This document shows, one piece after another, positions 8,103 to 18,153 of a stretch of DNA of 64,000 nt. Made by a program: the position numbers and the translations under genes. This stretch comes from Pantoea sp. At-9b (GTDB lineage Bacteria > Pseudomonadota > Gammaproteobacteria > Enterobacterales > Enterobacteriaceae), in NCBI RefSeq assembly GCF_000175935.2, contig NC_014837.1, forward strand, positions 62,001-126,000. Reading direction: 5' to 3'. The first letter of the stretch is position 1; every line of letters starts with the position of its first letter. Below the pieces are notes generated by a model, which saw only the letters and a program-made list of their open reading frames with translations, was not told where the DNA came from and made no database searches.

Positions 8103-9014
8103 ATGCAAAAGTTTGATACCAAGACCTTTCAGGGCCTGATCCTGACCTTGCAGGATTACTGGGCGCGTCAAGGCTGCACCATCGTCCAACCGTTGGACAT
8201 GGAAGTGGGCGCTGGCACCTCTCACCCGATGACTTGCCTGCGCGCATTAGGGCCGGAGCCCATCGCTGCCGCTTATGTGCAGCCGTCACGTCGTCCCACC
8301 GATGGACGCTACGGTGAAAACCCGAACCGTTTACAGCACTACTACCAGTTCCAGGTGATCATCAAACCTTCACCGGACAACATTCAGGAGCTGTACCTCG
8401 GGTCGCTGAAAGAGCTGGGTATCGATCCGACCGTACACGATATTCGTTTCGTGGAAGACAACTGGGAAAACCCGACACTGGGTGCCTGGGGTCTTGGCTG
8501 GGAAGTATGGCTTAACGGCATGGAAGTGACGCAGTTCACCTACTTCCAGCAGGTGGGCGGCCTGGAGTGTAAGCCGGTGACCGGCGAGATCACCTATGGT
8601 CTGGAGCGTCTGGCGATGTATATCCAGAGCGTGGACAGCGTTTACGATCTCACCTGGAGCGACGGCCCGCTGGGCAAAACGACTTACGGTGATGTGTTCC
8701 ATCAGAACGAAGTTGAGCAGTCGACTTACAACTTCGAATACGCGGATGTCGATTTCCTCTTCACCTGCTTCGAGCAGTACGAGAAAGAAGCGCAGCACCT
8801 GCTGGCGCTGGAAAAGCCGCTGCCATTGCCAGCATACGAGCGCATCCTGAAAGCCGCGCACAGCTTTAACCTGCTGGACGCGCGTAAGGCGATCTCGGTT
8901 ACCGAACGTCAGCGCTACATTCTGCGCATTCGTACCCTGACCAAAGCCGTGGCAGAAGCCTATTACGCCTCCCGTGAGGCGCTGGGCTTCCCGATGTGCA
9001 ATAACAACAAGTAA
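8103..9014 (+). CDS. glyQ: Glycyl-tRNA synthetase alpha subunit
   Basis: Catalytic (class II) subunit of the bacterial alpha2beta2 glycyl-tRNA synthetase, 303 residues, the usual enterobacterial length. It activates glycine with ATP and charges tRNA-Gly together with GlyS in the cytosol. The N-terminus [25 protein letters not shown] and the stretches [20 protein letters not shown] and [13 protein letters not shown] are characteristic, with the class II motifs within about residues 55-170. It is followed after 9 bases by glyS and forms a two-gene operon ending in a strong terminator at 11.11 kb. Recognition is essentially certain. Confidence 0.98.
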   Translation: MQKFDTKTFQGLILTLQDYWARQGCTIVQPLDMEVGAGTSHPMTCLRALGPEPIAAAYVQPSRRPTDGRYGENPNRLQHYYQFQVIIKPSPDNIQELYLGSLKELGIDPTVHDIRFVEDNWENPTLGAWGLGWEVWLNGMEVTQFTYFQQVGGLECKPVTGEITYGLERLAMYIQSVDSVYDLTWSDGPLGKTTYGDVFHQNEVEQSTYNFEYADVDFLFTCFEQYEKEAQHLLALEKPLPLPAYERILKAAHSFNLLDARKAISVTERQRYILRIRTLTKAVAEAYYASREALGFPMCNNNK

Positions 9015-9023
9015 GAGGCAGCC

Positions 9024-11093
9024 ATGACCGATAAAACTTTCCTGGTGGAAATTGGCACCGAAGAGTTGCCTCCGAAAGCGCTACGCAGCCTGGCGGAAGC
9101 CTTTGCTGCCCAGGTTACCGCTGAACTGGATGCCGCTGGCCTGGCGCATGGTGAGGTGAACTGGTTCGCCGCACCGCGTCGTCTGGCGCTGAAAGTGGCA
9201 AACCTGGCGGCCGCACAGCCGGATCGCGAAGTTGAAAAACGTGGCCCGGCTATCGCTGCCGCGTTTGATGCTAACGGCAACGCCACCAAAGCTGCTGAAG
9301 GCTGGGCGCGGGGTAACGGTATTACCGTTGATCAGGCCGAGCGTTTAAGCACCGATAAAGGCGAATGGCTGGTGTATCGTGCACAGGTGAAAGGCGAGAG
9401 CGCCCAGACCCTGCTGCCCGCGATGATCGCCACTGCGTTGAGTAAGCTGCCGATTCCAAAACTGATGCGCTGGGGTGCCAGCGACGTGCAGTTTGTGCGT
9501 CCGGTCCATACCGTCACGCTGCTGCTGGGTGATGAGCTGATTCCGGCTACCATCCTCGGTATTCAGTCGGATCGCGTGATCCGTGGTCATCGCTTTATGG
9601 GCGAGCCGGAAATCACCCTCGACCATGCCGACCAGTACCCGCAACTGCTGCTGGAACGCGGCAAAGTGGTGGCGGACTACGCTGCCCGTAAAGCACAGAT
9701 CAAAGCTGATGCTGAGCAAGCGGCGCTGAAACTCGGCGGCAATGCTGACCTGAGCGACAGCCTGCTGGAAGAAGTGACTTCGCTGGTGGAGTGGCCGGTA
9801 GTACTGACTGCCACTTTCGAAGAGAAATTCCTCGCCGTACCGGCAGAAGCACTGGTGTACACCATGAAAGGTGACCAGAAATACTTCCCGGTCTACGCCA
9901 ACGACGGCAAACTGCTGCCGAACTTTATCTTCGTTGCCAACATCGAATCCAGCGATCCGCAGCAGATCATCTCCGGTAACGAGAAGGTGGTACGTCCGCG
10001 TCTGGCAGATGCCGAATTCTTCTTCAACACCGACCGCAAAAAGCGTCTGGAAGATCACCTGCCGCGTCTGGAAACCGTGTTGTTCCAGAAAGAACTGGGT
10101 ACGCTGCGTGATAAAACCGACCGTATTCAGGCGCTGGCTGGCTGGATTGCCGCGCAAATCGGTGCCGATGTCAATCACGCGACCCGTGCTGGTCTGCTGT
10201 CCAAATGTGACCTGATGACCAACATGGTGTTCGAGTTCACCGACACCCAGGGTGTGATGGGCATGCACTACGCGCGTCATGATGGTGAAGCGGAAGATGT
10301 GGCGGTGGCGCTGAACGAACAGTATCAGCCGCGCTTTGCCGGTGATGCGCTGCCGTCTAACCCGGTTGCCTGTGCTGTGGCGATTGCTGACAAGATGGAT
10401 ACCCTCGCGGGCATCTTCGGGATTGGTCAGCATCCGAAAGGCGATAAAGACCCGTTTGCGCTGCGCCGCGCTGCGCTGGGTGTGCTGCGTATTATCGTTG
10501 AGAAGAACCTGCCGCTTGATCTGCAAACCCTCACCGAGGAAGCGGTGCGTCTGTACGGCAGCAAGCTGAGCAACGGCAATGTTGTGGATGATGTCATCGA
10601 CTTTATGCTGGGTCGTTTCCGTACCTGGTATCAGGAAGAAGGCCACAGCGTGGACACCATTCAGGCGGTGCTGGCGCGTCGTCCGACCCGTCCGGCTGAT
10701 TTCGATGCCCGTATGAAGGCGGTTTCGCATTTCCGTACCCTGGAAGCGGCAACCACCCTGGCCGCCGCTAACAAGCGTGTTTCCAACATTCTGGCGAAAT
10801 CGACCGAAACGCTGAACGACAGCGTGCAGGCTTCGTTGCTGAAAGAGAACGAAGAGATCCAGCTGGCCACCTTCGTGACGGCGTTGAGCAGCAAGCTGCA
10901 ACCGTACTTCGCAGAAGGTCGCTATCAGGATGCGTTGATTGAACTGGCGCAACTGCGTGAGTCCGTCGATAACTTCTTCGACAAAGTCATGGTAAACGCG
11001 GATGACCAGGCGGTACGTATTAACCGTCTGACATTGCTGGCCCAACTGCGCGAGCTGTTCCTGCAAGTGGCGGATATTTCGCTGTTGCAGTAA
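9024..11093 (+). CDS. glyS: Glycyl-tRNA synthetase beta subunit
   Basis: Beta subunit of heterotetrameric glycyl-tRNA synthetase, 689 residues, full length. It opens with the typical [23 protein letters not shown]. Diagnostic stretches include [38 protein letters not shown] (around residue 325) and an HD-like region ([13 protein letters not shown]), then an anticodon-binding C-terminal domain (about 580-689, PEEL-type [12 protein letters not shown]). It contributes tRNA binding while GlyQ does aminoacylation. A GAGG ribosome-binding site precedes the ATG, and the gene is cotranscribed with glyQ. Very long antisense frames on the opposite strand are shadows of its codon usage. Confidence 0.98.
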   Translation: MTDKTFLVEIGTEELPPKALRSLAEAFAAQVTAELDAAGLAHGEVNWFAAPRRLALKVANLAAAQPDREVEKRGPAIAAAFDANGNATKAAEGWARGNGITVDQAERLSTDKGEWLVYRAQVKGESAQTLLPAMIATALSKLPIPKLMRWGASDVQFVRPVHTVTLLLGDELIPATILGIQSDRVIRGHRFMGEPEITLDHADQYPQLLLERGKVVADYAARKAQIKADAEQAALKLGGNADLSDSLLEEVTSLVEWPVVLTATFEEKFLAVPAEALVYTMKGDQKYFPVYANDGKLLPNFIFVANIESSDPQQIISGNEKVVRPRLADAEFFFNTDRKKRLEDHLPRLETVLFQKELGTLRDKTDRIQALAGWIAAQIGADVNHATRAGLLSKCDLMTNMVFEFTDTQGVMGMHYARHDGEAEDVAVALNEQYQPRFAGDALPSNPVACAVAIADKMDTLAGIFGIGQHPKGDKDPFALRRAALGVLRIIVEKNLPLDLQTLTEEAVRLYGSKLSNGNVVDDVIDFMLGRFRTWYQEEGHSVDTIQAVLARRPTRPADFDARMKAVSHFRTLEAATTLAAANKRVSNILAKSTETLNDSVQASLLKENEEIQLATFVTALSSKLQPYFAEGRYQDALIELAQLRESVDNFFDKVMVNADDQAVRINRLTLLAQLRELFLQVADISLLQ

Positions 11094-11113
11094 CACGCAC
11101 CAGGCAGTAGCTG

Positions 11114-11145
11114 AAAGGGACGAGAAATCGTCCCTTTTGTTTTTT
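11114..11145 (+). terminator. Rho-independent terminator of glyQS
   Basis: A perfect 10-base stem (AAAGGGACGA with TCGTCCCTTT) around a GAAA tetraloop, followed by a run of eight bases with one interruption (TGTTTTTT). It is 20 bases past the glyS stop. It also abuts the convergent ParE-like stop at 11144, so it separates the core operon from the toxin-antitoxin pair. Confidence 0.93.
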
Positions 11146-11452
11146 AGAAAAGTTGATTATCAAAAATGAACGCTGCTGTATCTTGTGAATGATGCAATAT
11201 TCGGCCAATAAAAATATCGTTTATTTCAGTTTTGTAATAAATAACGTGTTGGCCGCAAGGTATTGAAAAAACTTTATTTCCTATTTCATATCGTCTGCGG
11301 CCTAATTCATTTGAAACAAGCCTGGAAAAAATTTTATCAAACTTTAGATTATATAAATTTGCCTGGTCTTCGCCAAAGTTCCGATAACCATAAATCCAGA
11401 TATCGCTGAGATCTTCCTGTGCTTCAGGTTGTACTATTATCGTCCTTTTCAT
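11144..11452 (-). CDS. ParE/RelE-superfamily toxin
   Basis: A 102-residue ParE-like toxin. Typical features are the N-terminal VQPEAQEDLSDIWIYGYRNFG helix pair, the central RLVSNELGRRRYEIGNKVFSIPCGQHVIYYK strands and a C-terminal IFIGRILHHSQD, the family's R-x-L-H-x-x-x-D pattern. Family members poison gyrase (ParE) or cleave mRNA (RelE); the sequence favours the ParE branch. It overlaps the end of the antitoxin gene by 29 bases, the usual arrangement ensuring that antitoxin is made first. The pair is more AT-rich than glyS and selB on either side, consistent with acquisition. Confidence 0.87.
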   Translation of the reverse strand: MKRTIIVQPEAQEDLSDIWIYGYRNFGEDQANLYNLKFDKIFSRLVSNELGRRRYEIGNKVFSIPCGQHVIYYKTEINDIFIGRILHHSQDTAAFIFDNQLF

Positions 11453-11702
11453 TTATGCCTACCCTGGCTTTGACTTTCCTAAGAAAGGCTTCCCTGTCCC
11501 ATTCTTGCCCCTCACCGCTCTCAAGACCCTGCTTCACCAACGCTCTGAGCTTTTCCAGTTTCGATGCTGCCTGCTTTTCACGCAGCAAACGCAACGACTC
11601 CCTGACCACCTCGCTTTGCGTGCGATAGTCGCCAGAGGCAACCAGAGATTCAACAAACTCGCGCAGTTCATCACCCAAATCGATCGTCATAGTCCGTGCC
11701 AT
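11424..11702 (-). CDS. ParD-type ribbon-helix-helix antitoxin
   Basis: A 92-residue antitoxin with an N-terminal CopG/ParD ribbon-helix-helix (MTIDLGDELREFVESLVASGDYRTQSEVVRESLRLL, split over residues 5-40) that should dimerise and bind its own promoter. The charged C-terminal half (KLEKLRALVKQGLESGEGQEWDREAF) should wrap the toxin. It is the first gene of the pair. Just upstream (11716-11735) is GTAAGAAATATTCTTAC, a near-perfect palindrome that is the obvious autorepression operator. Confidence 0.88.
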   Translation of the reverse strand: MARTMTIDLGDELREFVESLVASGDYRTQSEVVRESLRLLREKQAASKLEKLRALVKQGLESGEGQEWDREAFLRKVKARVGINEKDDNSTT

Positions 11703-11716
11703 AGCGGTTACCTGAT

Positions 11717-11733
11717 GTAAGAAATATTCTTAC
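11717..11733. promoter_or_regulatory. Candidate ParD autorepressor operator
   Basis: GTAAGAAATATTCTTAC reads as an inverted repeat (GTAAGAA/TTCTTAC with a 3-base centre) about 15 bases before the antitoxin ATG on the minus strand. This is where ribbon-helix-helix antitoxins normally bind. The remaining sequence to selB (about 75 bases) shows nothing else. Confidence 0.55.
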
Positions 11734-11810
11734 ATCTTGGCATGTTTTGGTTCAACGATGAACTGTTGTTGCACAGGAGTTGCACAGACAATTGCGAGGT
11801 AACGTGAAAA

Positions 11811-13655
11811 TCAGCGTACAAACAGCCGGGGATCGCGTAGCAGGTGTTCATTGCCGCGTCGGCGGGTAAAACCGCTGCGGTCAAAGAATTCCAGAATTTG
11901 CACCGCCACTTTACGCCCGGTGCCGAGCTGGTTGCGGAAATCGGCAGCGGTGGTGCTGCCACCGAGGGCAGCACGCTGGCGAATCAGATCGGCGAAGATC
12001 TGGATCTGCTCACTACGGTAGTAGCGATCGCGCACGATCGCGGTGATATGTCCAAGCCGTGCTGCTGTCAGCAACAGCTCGCGCACCGTCTGTTCATTTT
12101 GTTGAAGCGCGCTGGCCATGTCCCGCACCCACAGAGGCTGGTCACCAAACAGCGGTCCTGCCTGCTGCCACAGTCGCTCTTCCTGCGGGTTAAAGCGTGG
12201 CTTGAAGTCCGCCAGATGTAACCAGCCGTGGCGTTGCTGAATTAGCCCCTGTGCCAGCATCTGATCGGTCAGTGCCAGCACTAACTCTGCCGGAGCCTGT
12301 GGCAGCGCCATGCGGCGCAGGCGATCGTGACCGATACCCGGCTGTTCCGGGTGCTGCTGATGAAAATGGTCCAGCGCGTCGTGTAATTGCTGCTGCCAGC
12401 GGCTGACCTGGACCGGGTCCAGCAGCGCATGATGTAAACGCACCGGGGCAATACTGGCGAGCAGGGCATCCATTGCCGTGGGTGTGAGCTGGCGCGCCCA
12501 GGCGAATTCACTGTAGTCAGCAGGTTGCTGCCTGAGGTGGACGCGCAGGTTGGTTTCATCATCCGTCGCCAGCGTCAGTTGCTGCAACCAGGCCAGGTAA
12601 TCGGGGTGGCGTTTACCGCGTTTTTTGCTGTTCAGCAGTAGCACCCGCCCGCCCCCCAGCGTGGATTGTGCGTTGCTGTCACGCAGGATCAGGCGGTCAT
12701 TATCCGCCAGCCACAACGGCGAGCTGAGCACCAGTTCACCCAATTGATCGCTGAGCACGGTTAAACGCCCGGTCACGTGACTGGCGGCGTGATGAATGTG
12801 TACCGGCTGCGACGCATTTTTTTGCGGTTGCAGCAGGCTAAGCGCCAGCGTTAACCGGGTGGTGCCGTGTTCCTGTGGTTGGCTCAGTAGCCAGTCACCA
12901 CGGGTGATTTGTGCTTTCTCCACCTCCCCGACGATATTCAACGCGATGCGCTGTCCGGCCTGCGCGCGGGCGACGGCCTGGTTCTGCGCATGCAGGGCGC
13001 GCACCCGTACCGGCTGGTTGACGCCGGTCAGCCACAGGGTAGCGCCGATGCTGACTTCCCCGCCCAGCGCGGTGCCGGTTACCACCAGTCCGGTGCCCTT
13101 CAGGGTAAAAGCACGATCGATGGCGAGGCGAAAACGCTGCTGTGGATTAAAAACGGGTTCAGGCAGCTTGGTCAGGTGTTGGCGCAGGGCCTCAATGCCT
13201 TGCAGAGTGGTGCTGCTGGTAACAAATTGCGCGACATCAGCCCAGCCCAGCTGTTGCGTTAACTGGGCGACCTGCTGCTGCACTTCGTCAATGCGTGCGC
13301 TATCAACGCGATCGGCCTTGGTTAGCGCCACGCTGAGCGGCGGTTGTCCGGCAAGGCTGAGCAACTGCAAATGTTCGCGGGTTTGCGGCATCACGCCATC
13401 GTCACAGGCGACGACCAGCAGCGCATGATGGATGCCGCCAATCCCCGCCAGCATATTGGCGAGAAATTTCTCGTGTCCGGGCACATCGATAAAACCCATC
13501 ACCCGACCATCAGGTTGCGGCCAATAGGCGTAGCCGAGGTCGATAGTCATGCCACGCCGTTGTTCCTCGGGCAGGCGATCGGCATTGATGCCGGTCAGTG
13601 CCTGGAGCAGCGCGGTTTTGCCGTGATCAACGTGCCCGGCAGTGGCGATAATCAT
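11811..13655 (-). CDS. selB: Selenocysteine-specific translation elongation factor
   Basis: A 614-residue SelB, matching the enterobacterial length. It delivers Sec-tRNA to UGA codons marked by a SECIS hairpin. The EF-Tu-like GTPase domain is at the N-terminus (GHVDHGKT at residues 7-14, [16 protein letters not shown] for the guanine base). Domains 2-3 follow, then four winged-helix domains to the C-terminus that bind the mRNA hairpin (last one [32 protein letters not shown], split). The start overlaps the selA stop by four bases (ATGA). The client gene fdoG lies 5 kb away on the same strand. Confidence 0.97.
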   Translation of the reverse strand: MIIATAGHVDHGKTALLQALTGINADRLPEEQRRGMTIDLGYAYWPQPDGRVMGFIDVPGHEKFLANMLAGIGGIHHALLVVACDDGVMPQTREHLQLLSLAGQPPLSVALTKADRVDSARIDEVQQQVAQLTQQLGWADVAQFVTSSTTLQGIEALRQHLTKLPEPVFNPQQRFRLAIDRAFTLKGTGLVVTGTALGGEVSIGATLWLTGVNQPVRVRALHAQNQAVARAQAGQRIALNIVGEVEKAQITRGDWLLSQPQEHGTTRLTLALSLLQPQKNASQPVHIHHAASHVTGRLTVLSDQLGELVLSSPLWLADNDRLILRDSNAQSTLGGGRVLLLNSKKRGKRHPDYLAWLQQLTLATDDETNLRVHLRQQPADYSEFAWARQLTPTAMDALLASIAPVRLHHALLDPVQVSRWQQQLHDALDHFHQQHPEQPGIGHDRLRRMALPQAPAELVLALTDQMLAQGLIQQRHGWLHLADFKPRFNPQEERLWQQAGPLFGDQPLWVRDMASALQQNEQTVRELLLTAARLGHITAIVRDRYYRSEQIQIFADLIRQRAALGGSTTAADFRNQLGTGRKVAVQILEFFDRSGFTRRRGNEHLLRDPRLFVR

Positions 13656-15031
13656 GGCAGCAGGTTCCGCATCAAGGCAGTTTCATCGTCAAGACAGCGT
13701 AGATCAAGCCACAGCTTACCCGCGCTGAAGCGGCCAATAACCGGCTGCGGCAGGGCGCGCCAGCGTTGTGCCAGCGCGTTCAGCGTGCCACTCTGACCAT
13801 CGCGTGGGCTGAAGGTAATGGCAAAACTGGGCAGACGTTCTACCGGTAGCGATCCGCTGCCGATTTGTGACGAACAAGCAGCGATCGCCAGCGAAAAATC
13901 ATCGCCAAACACCTTATCCAGCGCCGGCAGTAGCCGTTCAGCCTGCTGTCGGATGTCCGTTGCGGGGCGCGTCAGCTGGTGCAACGTGGGGAGCGCGTCC
14001 TGAAGATGTTCCGGGTGACGATAGAGTTGCAACGTCGCTTCCAACGCCGCCAGCGTCATTTTGTCGACGCGCAGCGCACGTTTCAGCGGATGTTGCTGGA
14101 GCTGGTCAATCAATGCTTTTTTGCCAATGATGATCCCCGCCTGCGGGCCACCCAGCAGCTTATCGCCGGAAAAACTCACCAGGCTGACGCCTGCCGCAAT
14201 CAACTGCTGCGGCATCGGTTCAGCAGGCAGGCCGTATGCCGTCATGTCGATCAGCGAGCCACTGCCGAGGTCGGTAATCACCGGCAACTGATGTTCTTCT
14301 CCCAGCGTGACCAGTTCGGCCTCGCCAACCGCATGAGTGAAGCCCTGAATCTGGTAGTTACTGGTATGAACTTTCATTAACAGCCCGCTATCAGCGGTGA
14401 TTGCGGCGCGATAATCTTTCAAATGGGTGCGATTGGTGGTGCCCACCTCCACCAGACGACATCCCGCCTGGCGCATCACGTCTGGAATGCGGAACGCACC
14501 GCCAATCTCCACCAGTTCCCCCCGCGAGACCACCACTTCACGCCCCGGTGCCAGGGTGGCCAGCATCAGCAGCACCGCCGCCGCGTTGTTGTTGACGATA
14601 CAGGCATCTTCCGCACCGGTCAGTTCGCACAGCAGGGCGGCAACGGCGCGATCGCGGTGGCCGCGAGCGGCATCATCCAGCGCATATTCCAGCGTCACCG
14701 GCTGGCGCAGGCTGGCGACCACCGCTGCGATCGCCGTATCGCTTAAACAGGCGCGGCCCAGGTTGGTGTGTAACACGGTGCCGGTCAGGTTAAATACCGG
14801 GCGCAATGCGCTTTGACTCTGCTGCGCACTTCGGCGCAGCGCTTCACCCGGCCAATTGGCATGCCAGGCAGGAAGTCTCTGATGTTGCTGGATACAGTCA
14901 CGCGCTTCCTGCTGCATGGCGCGTAGCTGACGGGTGGCGAAAGCGGTGCCTGCATCATCAATTAAAGACTGCAACGCGGGGTCGCGCAGCAGGCTATCAA
15001 TGGCAGGCAGCTGACTAAACAGATTTTTCAT
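13652..15031 (-). CDS. selA: L-seryl-tRNA(Sec) selenium transferase
   Basis: A 459-residue PLP enzyme that converts Ser-tRNA(Sec) to Sec-tRNA(Sec) using selenophosphate. Recognisable landmarks are [51 protein letters not shown], and the PLP lysine in [17 protein letters not shown] near residue 295. Length is close to the usual 463 residues. It precedes selB with a four-base overlap and follows yibF by 12 bases, so yibF-selA-selB form one unit, as in E. coli. selC (tRNA-Sec) and selD are not in the window. Confidence 0.97.
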   Translation of the reverse strand: MKNLFSQLPAIDSLLRDPALQSLIDDAGTAFATRQLRAMQQEARDCIQQHQRLPAWHANWPGEALRRSAQQSQSALRPVFNLTGTVLHTNLGRACLSDTAIAAVVASLRQPVTLEYALDDAARGHRDRAVAALLCELTGAEDACIVNNNAAAVLLMLATLAPGREVVVSRGELVEIGGAFRIPDVMRQAGCRLVEVGTTNRTHLKDYRAAITADSGLLMKVHTSNYQIQGFTHAVGEAELVTLGEEHQLPVITDLGSGSLIDMTAYGLPAEPMPQQLIAAGVSLVSFSGDKLLGGPQAGIIIGKKALIDQLQQHPLKRALRVDKMTLAALEATLQLYRHPEHLQDALPTLHQLTRPATDIRQQAERLLPALDKVFGDDFSLAIAACSSQIGSGSLPVERLPSFAITFSPRDGQSGTLNALAQRWRALPQPVIGRFSAGKLWLDLRCLDDETALMRNLLP

Positions 15032-15043
15032 TAAGCAGAACTT

Positions 15044-15655
15044 TTAACTGGAGGCTGGGACAGTACGGGCAAAACTCTCCCGCTTAAACAGCTTCTCCGC
15101 CAGTTTGATCAGTGCCGGACGATTGACGCACCAGTTCGGCACCACGCGGCGGAAATTGATGTAGCCAATCATGCAGCCGGTGGCGATATCCGCCAGATTG
15201 AGGGTGTCGCTGTTGAGTAAATCGCCCTGAGCCGCAGCGATTTCCAGCGCATCCAGTCCGCGCAGGATTTTTTCCCGGTTACGCAGCAAGACCTCCTCGG
15301 ATTGCAGGTCTCCGGGGCGCATTTGCTCACGTACAATCACCAGGGCCGCATCGCTGATACCATCGGCCAGTTTTTCCAACTGGCGGATTTGCAGCGCCCG
15401 CAAGCGGTCATCAGGCAATAACGCCGGGGCTTCGCCGCGCAGCTCAATGGCTTCGGCAATCAGTGCCGAGTCAAACCAGGTGAGCTTGTTGTCATCCACC
15501 AGCGCCGGAACCTTGCCCAGCGGATTGTAGTGCGGCACGTGGCTGTCCGCGTTCCACGGTGATTCGTTAACAAATTCGAAGACGATGCCCTTTTCCAGCA
15601 GGATCACTGAAATTTTACGCACAAAAGGGCTGGTGTAGCTGCCAATCAGTTTCAT
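15044..15655 (-). CDS. yibF: Glutathione S-transferase family protein YibF
   Basis: A 203-residue GST-like protein. The N-terminal thioredoxin-like domain ([23 protein letters not shown]) carries the Ser-Pro-Phe catalytic region and the cis-Pro GKVPALV. An all-helical C-terminal domain follows ([18 protein letters not shown], then [19 protein letters not shown]). Its physiological substrate is unknown. The constant position next to selA, seen also in E. coli, suggests cotranscription, but whether it takes part in selenium chemistry is unproven. Confidence 0.92.
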   Translation of the reverse strand: MKLIGSYTSPFVRKISVILLEKGIVFEFVNESPWNADSHVPHYNPLGKVPALVDDNKLTWFDSALIAEAIELRGEAPALLPDDRLRALQIRQLEKLADGISDAALVIVREQMRPGDLQSEEVLLRNREKILRGLDALEIAAAQGDLLNSDTLNLADIATGCMIGYINFRRVVPNWCVNRPALIKLAEKLFKRESFARTVPASS

Positions 15656-15696
15656 CGAACGCCTCCGTGGTTACATGAAATATGCGTGTTGCGCGA

Positions 15697-16626
15697 TCAT
15701 CCTTCGCCTGGAAACAAAAACGGATTCAAACTGCTGCGAGAAAACCCTTCCTGCTCCATGCGCGCATCCAATACCAGCGAAGCCAGGTCGTCGGCCACGG
15801 GTTCCACCGCGGGATCTTTCTCCTGGTAGAGCATCTTCAGGTAAGTACCGCAATCGCCACAGCTTTCGGCTTTGACCGCCGCCATCTCGCTATCCAGCGA
15901 CCAGTAATGCAAATCACGCGTCTGCTCGCAATTAGAACATTTGCTGCGTACCACATACCATTCACTTTCGCACAGATTGCAATGCAGATAACGCAAACCC
16001 TGCTGGCCAACATCCATGTGCACCACGCTGGTCACCGGCACGCTGGCGCAAACCGGGCAGAACTGGCGATGTTCGCCATATTCGGCTCGGGCTTTACCCG
16101 GAATCAGTGCTGCCATTTGCGCCCAATAGATCGACAACGCCGCCCAGATAAACGGCGACTTGTCGTTGCTGACCTGGGCAAAGTTGCCTTCCAGCAGCGC
16201 CGTCGCCAGCGTTTCCAGTTCGGTGGCCGAGGCTTTCTCCAGATTTTCCAGCACCGCCAGCGCCTGACCGCTCATCTCCGGTTTCAGTTCGGCGATCAGC
16301 GAATGCAGCAGTCGCTGCCAGTGGGCGTCGCGGGGGTAAGTGTGAATATCCAGCGGAGGAATGCCCTGTTCGGCACTTTGCGCCAGGCGCGCGTGCAAAT
16401 CGATCTGGAGAGGGTGGTCATACAGCACGATTTCCTGCGCCTGGGCGATCACTGCGGCGAAGCGCAGGTAATCACCGAGCGGATTTTTCGCTGCCAGCTC
16501 GCGCAAACGGGCGGCCCGACGGCTATATAAGTTTTTCAGCCGGGGGAAAAGTAACGGCGGAATGTTATCCGCCGTTTTCTTATCGCTTTTCTCCAGCTGG
16601 TCCTGCGGGATAATGCGAATACTCAT
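15697..16626 (-). CDS. fdhE: Formate dehydrogenase accessory protein FdhE
   Basis: A 309-residue rubredoxin-like accessory protein needed for assembly of respiratory formate dehydrogenases; it binds the catalytic subunits before export. Three CxxC pairs are visible ([27 protein letters not shown], plus CGDCGTY), consistent with iron binding. The start is set at ATG 16626 ([16 protein letters not shown]) because it shares a base with the fdoI stop (TGATG). A longer in-frame form from 16701 would lie wholly within fdoI. It is the last gene of the fdoGHI-fdhE operon. Confidence 0.95.
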   Translation of the reverse strand: MSIRIIPQDQLEKSDKKTADNIPPLLFPRLKNLYSRRAARLRELAAKNPLGDYLRFAAVIAQAQEIVLYDHPLQIDLHARLAQSAEQGIPPLDIHTYPRDAHWQRLLHSLIAELKPEMSGQALAVLENLEKASATELETLATALLEGNFAQVSNDKSPFIWAALSIYWAQMAALIPGKARAEYGEHRQFCPVCASVPVTSVVHMDVGQQGLRYLHCNLCESEWYVVRSKCSNCEQTRDLHYWSLDSEMAAVKAESCGDCGTYLKMLYQEKDPAVEPVADDLASLVLDARMEQEGFSRSSLNPFLFPGEG

Positions 16627-17270
16627 CAGGGGCGTTTTTCCTGTTGTGTTTGGCGTTGGCGCTGCTCGCGATACCAGCGTGGGTGATGTTTCTTCGCCCA
16701 CGCGGCAGGGACCCAGCCTTCAACCATCGCGGTAATGGTGCCTTTGACCCACAAGGCCGCGTAGATATGCACCATAATCACGATAATCAGCGCCACGGCT
16801 GAGACCGAATGCACCACCAGTGCGGCGCGAATCAATGGAATGGAGAAGGCAGCGGCAAAGTACGGCCGCCAAATCACAATTCCACTCACCAGCAGCATGA
16901 CTAAGCTGATGATAGCAGCCCAGAACACACACTTCTGCCCGAAATTATATTTGCCGGTATCGCCGACCTCTTCATTGCGCACGATTTTATGGATGTTTTT
17001 TGCCCACAAAATGTCCTCGCGGTTGATCAGATTCTGACGCCAGTAGCGTAAGAACATGATTAAAAAGGCAGCAAACATCACCACGCCGACAAAAGGATGC
17101 AGAATGCGCGCCAGTTGCGGTGTGCCCAGTACGTGCATCAGCCAGTTAAATGACGGGAAAAAGAAACCCAATCCGCTGAGGGCGGCGAAGACAAAGCAAA
17201 ACGCCACAATCCAGTGATTGATGCGTTCCGGGGCGCTATAACGAATCAGGCGATCGCGCTTTTTCATCAT
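16626..17270 (-). CDS. fdoI: Formate dehydrogenase-O cytochrome b556 subunit
   Basis: A 214-residue inner-membrane cytochrome b with four hydrophobic helices. It takes electrons from the iron-sulphur subunit to quinone. Haem-ligand histidines sit in [16 protein letters not shown] (helix 1), [18 protein letters not shown] (helix 2) and [23 protein letters not shown] (helix 4). The C-terminus [19 protein letters not shown] is typical. The start overlaps the fdoH stop by four bases. The sequence alone does not separate FdoI from FdnI; the absence of nitrate reductase genes and the presence of fdhE/fdhD favour the Fdo label. Confidence 0.93.
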   Translation of the reverse strand: MMKKRDRLIRYSAPERINHWIVAFCFVFAALSGLGFFFPSFNWLMHVLGTPQLARILHPFVGVVMFAAFLIMFLRYWRQNLINREDILWAKNIHKIVRNEEVGDTGKYNFGQKCVFWAAIISLVMLLVSGIVIWRPYFAAAFSIPLIRAALVVHSVSAVALIIVIMVHIYAALWVKGTITAMVEGWVPAAWAKKHHPRWYREQRQRQTQQEKRP

Positions 17271-18142
17271 TTTTGCTCCTCGTCATCGTCGACCCGGTTT
17301 GGCCCGACACCGACATAGTGGAACACCGCCGCCGCAAAGGTGGCGGCAAAGCCCACCGCCGCCAGCGGTTTCCAGATACCTTTCCAGAAGGTGACGGCGG
17401 AGCTGATGCTCGGGTTTTCCGGCAGGCCGTGATACAGCTGCGGTTTGTTGGCATGATGCAGCACATACATCACATGCGTACCGCCGACGCCAGCCGGATC
17501 GTACAATCCGGCATGGTCGTAACCGCGTGTTTTCAGCTCCTCCACCCGTTCTCCGGCCAGGGTTTGCATATCCACTTTGCTGCCGAAATGAATGGCTCCG
17601 GTCGGGCAGGTTTTCACACAGGCCGGCTCCTGACCGACGGTGACACGATCGACACACAAGGTGCATTTATATACGCGGTTATCCTCTTTATTGAGGCGCG
17701 GCACGTCGAACGGGCAACCGGCGATGCAGTAGCCGCAGCCAATACATTGCTCAGACTGAAAATCGACAATGCCGTTGGCGTACTGAATGATCGCCCCTTC
17801 TGAAGGACAGGCCTTGAGACAACCCGGATCGGCGCAGTGCATGCAGCCATCCTTACGGATCAGCCACTCCAGCTTGCCGTTCTCTTCGACTTCAGAAAAC
17901 CGCATCACCGTCCAGGATTTGGCGGTCAAATCCGCCGGGTTGTCATACACCCCGACGTTATGACCAACTTCATCGCGGATGTCGTTCCACTCGGAACAGG
18001 CGACCTGGCAGGCTTTGCAGCCGATGCAGGTGGTGACGTCGATCAGTTTCGCCACCTCCTGCTGATGGTTGCGTGCCTGCGGCGGTGGCGTCACGCCGTT
18101 GGTGGCGGAGCGGCGGATAATGTCTTGCGATTGATAAGCCAT
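17267..18142 (-). CDS. fdoH: Formate dehydrogenase-O iron-sulphur subunit
   Basis: A 291-residue beta subunit with four [4Fe-4S] clusters: [14 protein letters not shown] near residue 40, [13 protein letters not shown] near 100, [16 protein letters not shown] near 130 and [21 protein letters not shown] near 160. A single C-terminal membrane helix ([22 protein letters not shown]) anchors it in the periplasmic face. It passes electrons from FdoG to FdoI and crosses the membrane with FdoG as a Tat hitchhiker. It lies 11 bases after the fdoG stop. Confidence 0.96.
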   Translation of the reverse strand: MAYQSQDIIRRSATNGVTPPPQARNHQQEVAKLIDVTTCIGCKACQVACSEWNDIRDEVGHNVGVYDNPADLTAKSWTVMRFSEVEENGKLEWLIRKDGCMHCADPGCLKACPSEGAIIQYANGIVDFQSEQCIGCGYCIAGCPFDVPRLNKEDNRVYKCTLCVDRVTVGQEPACVKTCPTGAIHFGSKVDMQTLAGERVEELKTRGYDHAGLYDPAGVGGTHVMYVLHHANKPQLYHGLPENPSISSAVTFWKGIWKPLAAVGFAATFAAAVFHYVGVGPNRVDDDEEQK

Positions 18143-18153
18143 CTTCGTTCTCC

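Noticed and set aside
9345..11096. 583-codon open frame antisense to glyS
   Set aside because: It is fully covered by glyS, has a composition expected from the complementary strand of a GC-rich gene, and contains no family motif.
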